DNA from: Paenibacillus durus
Lineage (GTDB): Bacteria; Bacillota; Bacilli; Paenibacillales; Paenibacillaceae
Assembly (NCBI RefSeq): GCF_000756615.1
Contig: NZ_CP009288.1
Coordinates: forward strand, 4,836,001-4,900,000
Length of the DNA stretch: 64,000 nucleotides
Reading direction: 5' to 3'
Shown here: piece by piece, positions 60,311 to 64,000 of the stretch
Layout of the letters: each line of letters begins with the position of its first letter
Position numbering within the stretch: position 1 is the stretch's first letter
Notes under the pieces: model-generated
What the model was told of the DNA's origin: nothing
The model's input: only the letters and a program-made list of their open reading frames with translations
Database searches by the model: none
Position numbers and translations under genes: made by a program

Positions 60311-60859
60311 TTAACTCACTTTATAATCTTTCTTAAGTAATGCATATATGACAGTATCAACAAACCGATTCCTCCAATAAAAATGTTCCTTCAATGTCCC
60401 TTCTTCACTTAATCCAATTTTCTCAAGCACCTTTCTTGATCCCACATTCTCTGGTTCTACAAATGCTTCAATACGGTTTAATCTAAGATTGTTAAATCCG
60501 AATTCAATTATCTTCTGAATCACCTCAGTCATATAACCTTGCCGCCAATATTCTGGTGTTAATTCATATCCAATTTCAGCTTTATAATGATTTTTCATCC
60601 ATCCATGAAATCCACATGTTCCAATTACTCTGCTTTCCGACCGCAAAGTGATTCCCCAGCGAATGCCCTGATTTCTTTCAAACTTTTGATTCCATCTATC
60701 AATTAGTTCTTCTGCTTGCTCAATATTCGTAAAACTCTCCAAATCATAAAATTTTGTAACTTCATCCAAAGAGAAATATTGAAATATTTCTCTTGAATCG
60801 TCTTGTTTAAGCTGTCTTAGTACAAATCTATCTGTTTCTAATATGGGGAATTGAGACAT
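60311..60859 (-). CDS. GNAT acetyltransferase, RimJ/RimL type
   Basis: The 182-aa protein has the family start ILETDRFVLRQLKQDDSREI, WGITLRSESRVIGTCGFHGW, the CoA segment AEIGYELTPEYWRQGYMTEV and RIEAFVEPENVGSRKVLEKI. These are diagnostic of RimJ/RimL-like protein N-acetyltransferases. GAAAGGAG lies before the ATG. Such genes are frequent in integron cassettes; the target is unknown. Confidence 0.93.
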   Translation of the reverse strand: MSQFPILETDRFVLRQLKQDDSREIFQYFSLDEVTKFYDLESFTNIEQAEELIDRWNQKFERNQGIRWGITLRSESRVIGTCGFHGWMKNHYKAEIGYELTPEYWRQGYMTEVIQKIIEFGFNNLRLNRIEAFVEPENVGSRKVLEKIGLSEEGTLKEHFYWRNRFVDTVIYALLKKDYKVS

Positions 60860-60891
60860 ATTTTTTCTCCTTTCATGGTTTAGGTCATTTC

Positions 60892-61055
60892 GCCTAACGT
60901 TGTTGTGTTCCTGAATCCGAAAGGCTTATAGGAGCATAGCGACTGGGTGGCTTCGCCACTTAGCCTCGCATGGTTATCTGCCTGACTCGCCTTCATCGAA
61001 TATCCTCGGGCAGACCAAGGAGCGTTCGCGATGCAGCAGGATAACGGTGTTATCA
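60892..61055 (-). repeat. attC-like element 20 (full)
   Basis: GCCTAAC, GTGTTCCTGAATCC, AGGCTTATAGGAGC, GGCTTCGCCACTTAGCC, TGCCTGAC...CGGGCA, GACCAAGGAGC, GTTATCA. Its own ends do not pair (GCCTAAC against GTTATCA). Confidence 0.92.
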
Positions 61056-61080
61056 GATGGAATCTGCTTCTATGCGTTAC

Positions 61081-61616
61081 TTACAAAAGTCTTGATAATT
61101 CAAGATTTGCAATCGTATTATCTTTATATTCTTTATCCCCGTAAATTCCATTGATCTTATCAAATCCTAGGAGAATCCAAAATCTCAATGCTGACCAGTT
61201 CTTTAAGGATACATTTATTCTAATCTCTTTATATTCTAGTTTTCTTAGTTCATCTGGTAATTGATTAATAATTTCTTGTCCATATCCTAAACTTTTATAC
61301 AGATTTCCAATACACAAAAATGATATATAGGCTATATTCTCATTCGGATAACCGCAATATATACTTATTAATCCAATCAAATCGTTACTTTCAGTATTCG
61401 TTTTAATCGTTTGTATTTTAAGTTCTTTTTAATGCCATTAGGGGGTAAATCACCTTCTAAAAAACAATGCCTTATGAATTCTGCTTCAGTTTCTTCTTTG
61501 CCCCAGAGACTTATATCGCTACTAGTTTTATATAACTCTTGTACTTCATCTATTTCTTGAGAATTCAAGTCTCCTATTAAAAGTCTTTCTGATTTCCACC
61601 TTGATTTTATGATCAT
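61081..61616 (-). pseudogene. GNAT acetyltransferase with an A-tract frameshift
   Basis: The first frame (61616 down) reads RWKSERLLIGDLNSQEIDEV ... LPPNGIKKN and then stops. The second frame continues as ELKIQTIKTNTESNDLIGLI, NIAYISFLCIGNLYKSLGYG, SLKNWSALRFWILLGFDKI. The switch is at a run of five A near 61430; six A would restore one protein of about 178 aa. It may be a fixed mutation, transcriptional slippage, or a sequencing error in a homopolymer. Confidence 0.8.
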
Positions 61617-61666
61617 AAATATCCCACTTCCATTATTGTGTTTACTATGCTATTTCAGATTCTTTC

Positions 61667-61832
61667 TGATAACGTTGTTGTATTCACGAGCCCAAGAGGC
61701 TTCAGGCAGCATTGCTGACGGGTGGCTCCGCCACTTAGCCTCGCAGGGTTGTCTGCCTGATTAACTCCATCGAAAATCCTCGAGCAGACCAAGATCAGCG
61801 TAGACAACCATAGCGTGAATACATTGTTATAG
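61667..61832 (-). repeat. attC-like element 21 (full)
   Basis: TGATAAC, TTGTATTCACGAGCCC, AGGCTTCAGGCAGC, GGCTCCGCCACTTAGCC, TCTGCCTG...CGAGCAGACCAAG, GCGTGAATACATT, GTTATAG. Confidence 0.92.
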
Positions 61833-61870
61833 GATGTCAGCGCCTTACTTGATTAACCTAACACTTAATA

Positions 61871-62425
61871 TCATTTTTGTTTTGTTATTCTTCCGCTGAA
61901 AAAACCATCCTCATAAACTCCGTTCTTCCATATTACCTCACCACTTTTTGATATCGCTTCAACCTTTAATGGATCCGATTCATTCATTTCAGGTTGTTCT
62001 AAATTATCAAAGAGAACATACCAATAACGTCCTTGATTTAAATTGATTACGTTAGCCCGTTTTGATAATGTTCTTTGCTTAACTAAAACAGCAGTAATAT
62101 TGTCATCATTAATTACTCCCCCAAATATAACAATCGGTATATAGGGTGCATTCAACATCGTCCATGAAAATCCATCTTTTGGATATGCATCTGCATTTCC
62201 AGTAATATTCCAATTATTTATTCTATTTGAGTAGAATGCTGTACGAAATCCAGATTCATCTATTATTAAAGCTATTTTTCCATTATCAACATTTGTACTG
62301 TAAAGTAAATGAGTTGATTCGGGAAATGGAACTGACTTCATTAATTGATCAATCGCATTATTAGTTAATGATAAGCACCCAGATAAAGCTGTTACTAAAA
62401 GAACAAAAACTAATAAATGCTTCAA
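61871..62425 (-). CDS. Putative lipoprotein, unknown function
   Basis: The TTG at 62425 follows AAAGGAGCGATCAC and gives MKHLLVFVLLVTALSGCLSL, a clear lipoprotein signal; an upstream ATG would begin inside element 22. The 184-aa protein continues with beta-rich segments (STHLLYSTNVDNGKIALIID, IPIVIFGGVINDDNITAVLV, GRYWYVLFDNLEQPE). It is possibly related to the lipoprotein at 45939-46466. Surface location is likely; the function is unknown. Confidence 0.82.
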   Translation of the reverse strand: MKHLLVFVLLVTALSGCLSLTNNAIDQLMKSVPFPESTHLLYSTNVDNGKIALIIDESGFRTAFYSNRINNWNITGNADAYPKDGFSWTMLNAPYIPIVIFGGVINDDNITAVLVKQRTLSKRANVINLNQGRYWYVLFDNLEQPEMNESDPLKVEAISKSGEVIWKNGVYEDGFFSGRITKQK

Positions 62426-62459
62426 GTGATCGCTCCTTTCATTTTTTTGCGCTGATTTC

Positions 62460-62620
62460 CTATAACGTTCCCGCATTCACGAACCTGAGAGCCTTATGGG
62501 CCCTAGGACCGGCCGCGACGCGGTTAGGTTCGCAGGGTTGTCGCCTGAATCTGCTCCCCTGATATCCCTCTGGCGACCAAGGGACTCGGAGAGTCCTGCT
62601 GCGTGAATGCATTGTTATGT
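62460..62620 (-). repeat. attC-like element 22 (full)
   Basis: CTATAAC, CCGCATTCACGAACC, GAGAGCCTTATGGGCCC, GGTTAGGTTCGCAGGGTTG, TCGCCTG...TGGCGACCAAGGGAC, GCGTGAATGCATT, GTTATGT. Confidence 0.92.
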
Positions 62621-62658
62621 GATGTCAACGACATCTTCGAATTACTAGGAGAGCCCTT

Positions 62659-63270
62659 TCAATGATTACTTCTCACGGATTCCGACTTATCTATTATTCT
62701 GGTCACGCATTCGGGAAAATGTATATTAAATTCACGACGCTTAGATTGAATTGTCGTGGTGTTAACATCAATAAAATCACATTCTCTAGCCAGTACTATG
62801 AATTGTTTCGGCAAATTTTCTTGAAAAGTTATATATGCCGTTATACTGTGTCCATCACTTTTATGCGGCCTGTCCTTCCATGGAGTCTTAGTGCCCTGAC
62901 AAGAATATTTAGTTCGAAGTCCCATTAAGTTTAATCTATTTATTATGTCTACAATTTCCTCATCAATCTCATTATTGTTACGTCGCTCTACGGTATCCTT
63001 CTTGATATTGAACTGTTCCCGGTAATTTATGTCTACACAAAATTTTGAAATAAATCGTTTATAATGATTGTCACTATAGTTACTAACGAGAAAGTGCCTA
63101 TAGAACTCATCAACAATATGGTTATTGATATCAAACAGTCTAATATTACAAGTATAGCAGCCTTCATTGTTATCAGGGTGAAAATCATAAGTATATGCAG
63201 ACAATGTAAATACAGCCCTTTTGCCTTCCTCGATTTTCCGCCTTATCTTTTTTTCCAGTATGAGCCCCAC
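62659..63270 (-). CDS. Hypothetical protein
   Basis: The 203-aa protein starts at a GTG (63270) after TAGGAGGG. It has an N-terminal strand-rich part (AVFTLSAYTYDFHPDNNEGC) and a C-terminal half with INRLNLMGLRTKYSCQGTKT, GHSITAYITFQENLPKQFIV and ECDFIDVNTTTIQSKRREFN. The CQGTxxxxxx...AYITF arrangement resembles small Bacillales proteins of unknown function often found near phage or accessory loci. No firm family. Confidence 0.75.
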   Translation of the reverse strand: MGLILEKKIRRKIEEGKRAVFTLSAYTYDFHPDNNEGCYTCNIRLFDINNHIVDEFYRHFLVSNYSDNHYKRFISKFCVDINYREQFNIKKDTVERRNNNEIDEEIVDIINRLNLMGLRTKYSCQGTKTPWKDRPHKSDGHSITAYITFQENLPKQFIVLARECDFIDVNTTTIQSKRREFNIHFPECVTRIIDKSESVRSNH

Positions 63271-63316
63271 AAAATCCCTCCTATTCAGAACATTTCATGA
63301 TCTTTCCGTTGATTTC

Positions 63317-63485
63317 ACATAACGTAATTGCATTCACGACGTCACAGCGGCTTAAGGTCCGCTCAGGACCGGGTGGCGGCCACACCACTTAGCCGGTGGG
63401 ATGTGTCCGCCCGCCCCTACTTCTCCGATCCTCGGGCGGACCAAGGGACAGCTTGCTGGCCCGCTGCGTGAATGCTGTGTTATAC
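63317..63485 (-). repeat. attC-like element 23 (full, 169 bp)
   Basis: ACATAAC, TTGCATTCACGACG, GCGGCTTAAGGTCC, CCACACCACTTAGCCG, GTCCGCCCG...CGGGCGGACC, AAGGGAC, GCGTGAATGCTGT, GTTATAC. Long G+C-rich stems. Confidence 0.92.
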
Positions 63486-63534
63486 GACGATGATGCCACC
63501 TTGGAATACTTTCACAGTTCTCTTCATCCTTTAT

Positions 63535-63921
63535 TTATACATCGATCTTGAATCCAAGATTTATTTCACTAGCCGCCAACCCACGTATTCCCCAATTCTC
63601 CAAGGTTGGTTAAAGTAATATAATCATAATGTCATGTTTCATTATTCCTAAGGGCTTAAGCTTCTCCGTTATAGTCCTATATAAACTCCTTTTAGCTTCC
63701 ACTGACCGTCCTGAAAACATGGTTACTTCAATGATTGTAAATAATTCAGTTTTATTTGGTGGGATTTCAAAATTTGATTTTTTATGTTCATGTAAGATTT
63801 GTATACGATCATCATCGGGTATCTTAATTGACTCAACTAATGCGTCGTGAACAGCTGCCAACAAATTCATCTTATGTTCTTCAGATCTTCCTTCTCTAAT
63901 ATCAATTTTAACTCTTGGCAT
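63535..63921 (-). pseudogene. Tautomerase (4-oxalocrotonate tautomerase-like) with a premature stop
   Basis: From the ATG at 63921 (GGAGAG upstream): MPRVKIDIREGRSEEHKMNL, with the catalytic N-terminal Pro. It continues to DIMIILL and a TAA at 63610-63612. After the stop the same frame reads PTLENWGIRGLAASEINLGF then KIDV and a natural stop at 63535, exactly the usual tautomerase C-terminus (EPPLENWGIRG...). A single GAA-to-TAA change therefore truncates a 128-aa protein by 25 residues. Confidence 0.88.
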
Positions 63922-64000
63922 ACTTAATCTCTCCGATCTTAAAAAATGAAACATCTGTGGAACGTTTCTTGGCTGATTCGGGTTTGCATCATTGTCGTAT

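Larger units (their letters stand above)
44020..64000 (-). other. Integron-type gene cassette array (continues past the window)
   Basis: From about 44.0 kb to the window end, small AT-rich minus-strand genes alternate with a structured element placed 20-40 bp after each stop. Elements begin and end with 7-mers of the RYYYAAC / GTTRRRY type. The terminal boxes are conserved between the two ends of a cassette, not between the two ends of an element (see findings), the signature of units that circularise and reinsert at GTTRRRY. One plus-strand gene (54943) is the only clear exception in direction. No integrase or attI lies inside. The alternative is a passive, repeat-mediated array, but the terminus pairing argues against it. 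Confidence 0.85.

Noticed and set aside
44020..64000. CRISPR array suggested by regularly spaced repeats.
   Set aside because: Repeats are 37-171 bp, structured and variable, spacers are whole genes of 150-2000 bp, and no cas genes are present.
44020..64000. The elements as promoters, riboswitches or REP-type repeats only.
   Set aside because: Cassette-wise pairing of end boxes is not explained by regulatory RNAs or REP elements, which would show pairing within each copy.

Overview
The window looks like a Paenibacillus-type (Bacillales, Firmicutes) chromosome. Supporting evidence: a dnaB-dnaI primosome pair, a T-box-controlled thrS, a three-gene sdhCAB operon, hemQ, a YuiB/YumB/YumC-like set, the sporulation inhibitor sda, an S-layer-homology protein and a very large CBM-rich exoglycosidase. 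The last 20 kb differs completely in style from the first 40 kb: small, AT-rich genes almost all on the minus strand, separated by a recurring structured element.

Layout. 0-24.7 kb is core genome: a partial MBL hydrolase, sdhB-sdhA-sdhC with a divergent LysR gene, T-box-thrS, a KtrA/KtrB potassium system, a CPBP protease, uvrC with an unusual alanine-rich insert, trxA, a 52-aa membrane protein, dnaI-dnaB, a yuiB-like gene, hemQ, an NDH-2-like gene, yumC, sda with DnaA-box-like sites upstream, and an ATP-grasp spore-coat-type gene. 25-27 kb holds an HxlR regulator divergent from a haloalkane-dehalogenase-like hydrolase and a RibD-type reductase. 27-40.6 kb is a minus-strand carbohydrate locus: YesM/YesN-type two-component system, sugar-binding lipoprotein, a 2306-aa protein fusing a GH27-like and a GH31 catalytic domain, and an SLH protein. 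40,670-43,674 is a complete TniA/TniB-like transposon with imperfect terminal repeats and an exact 6-bp target duplication.

44.0-64.0 kb is the most interesting part: a gene-cassette array of integron type. About 23 attC-like elements (compact forms 37-57 bp, full forms 115-171 bp), each following the 3' end of one minus-strand gene, start and end with RYYYAAC / GTTRRRY-like 7-mers and fold into an outer stem with internal hairpins. Within one element the two end boxes usually do not pair. Instead, the box that ends a cassette is the exact reverse complement of the box that begins the same cassette, over 7-10 nt in 11 of 12 testable cassettes. That is the expected result if each gene plus element excises and inserts as a circle cut in GTTRRRY, as integron cassettes do. 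Gene content also fits: Nudix, isochorismatase-type hydrolase, macrodomain, GNATs, deaminase, tautomerase, immunity-like proteins, lipoproteins and unknowns. Elements are mostly complete on the right and mostly truncated on the left, and genes read leftwards, so the attI site and any integrase should lie beyond base 64,000. No integrase is in the window.

Many cassettes are damaged: an 8-bp duplication, a 4-bp deletion, an A-tract frameshift, a nonsense codon, an IS3-family insertion and fused gene scraps. The array therefore appears to be an old, partly decayed reservoir with recently mobile units at the right. Integron arrays are chiefly described outside Firmicutes; I do not know of a described one like this in Paenibacillus, but that is a statement about my knowledge, not a search.
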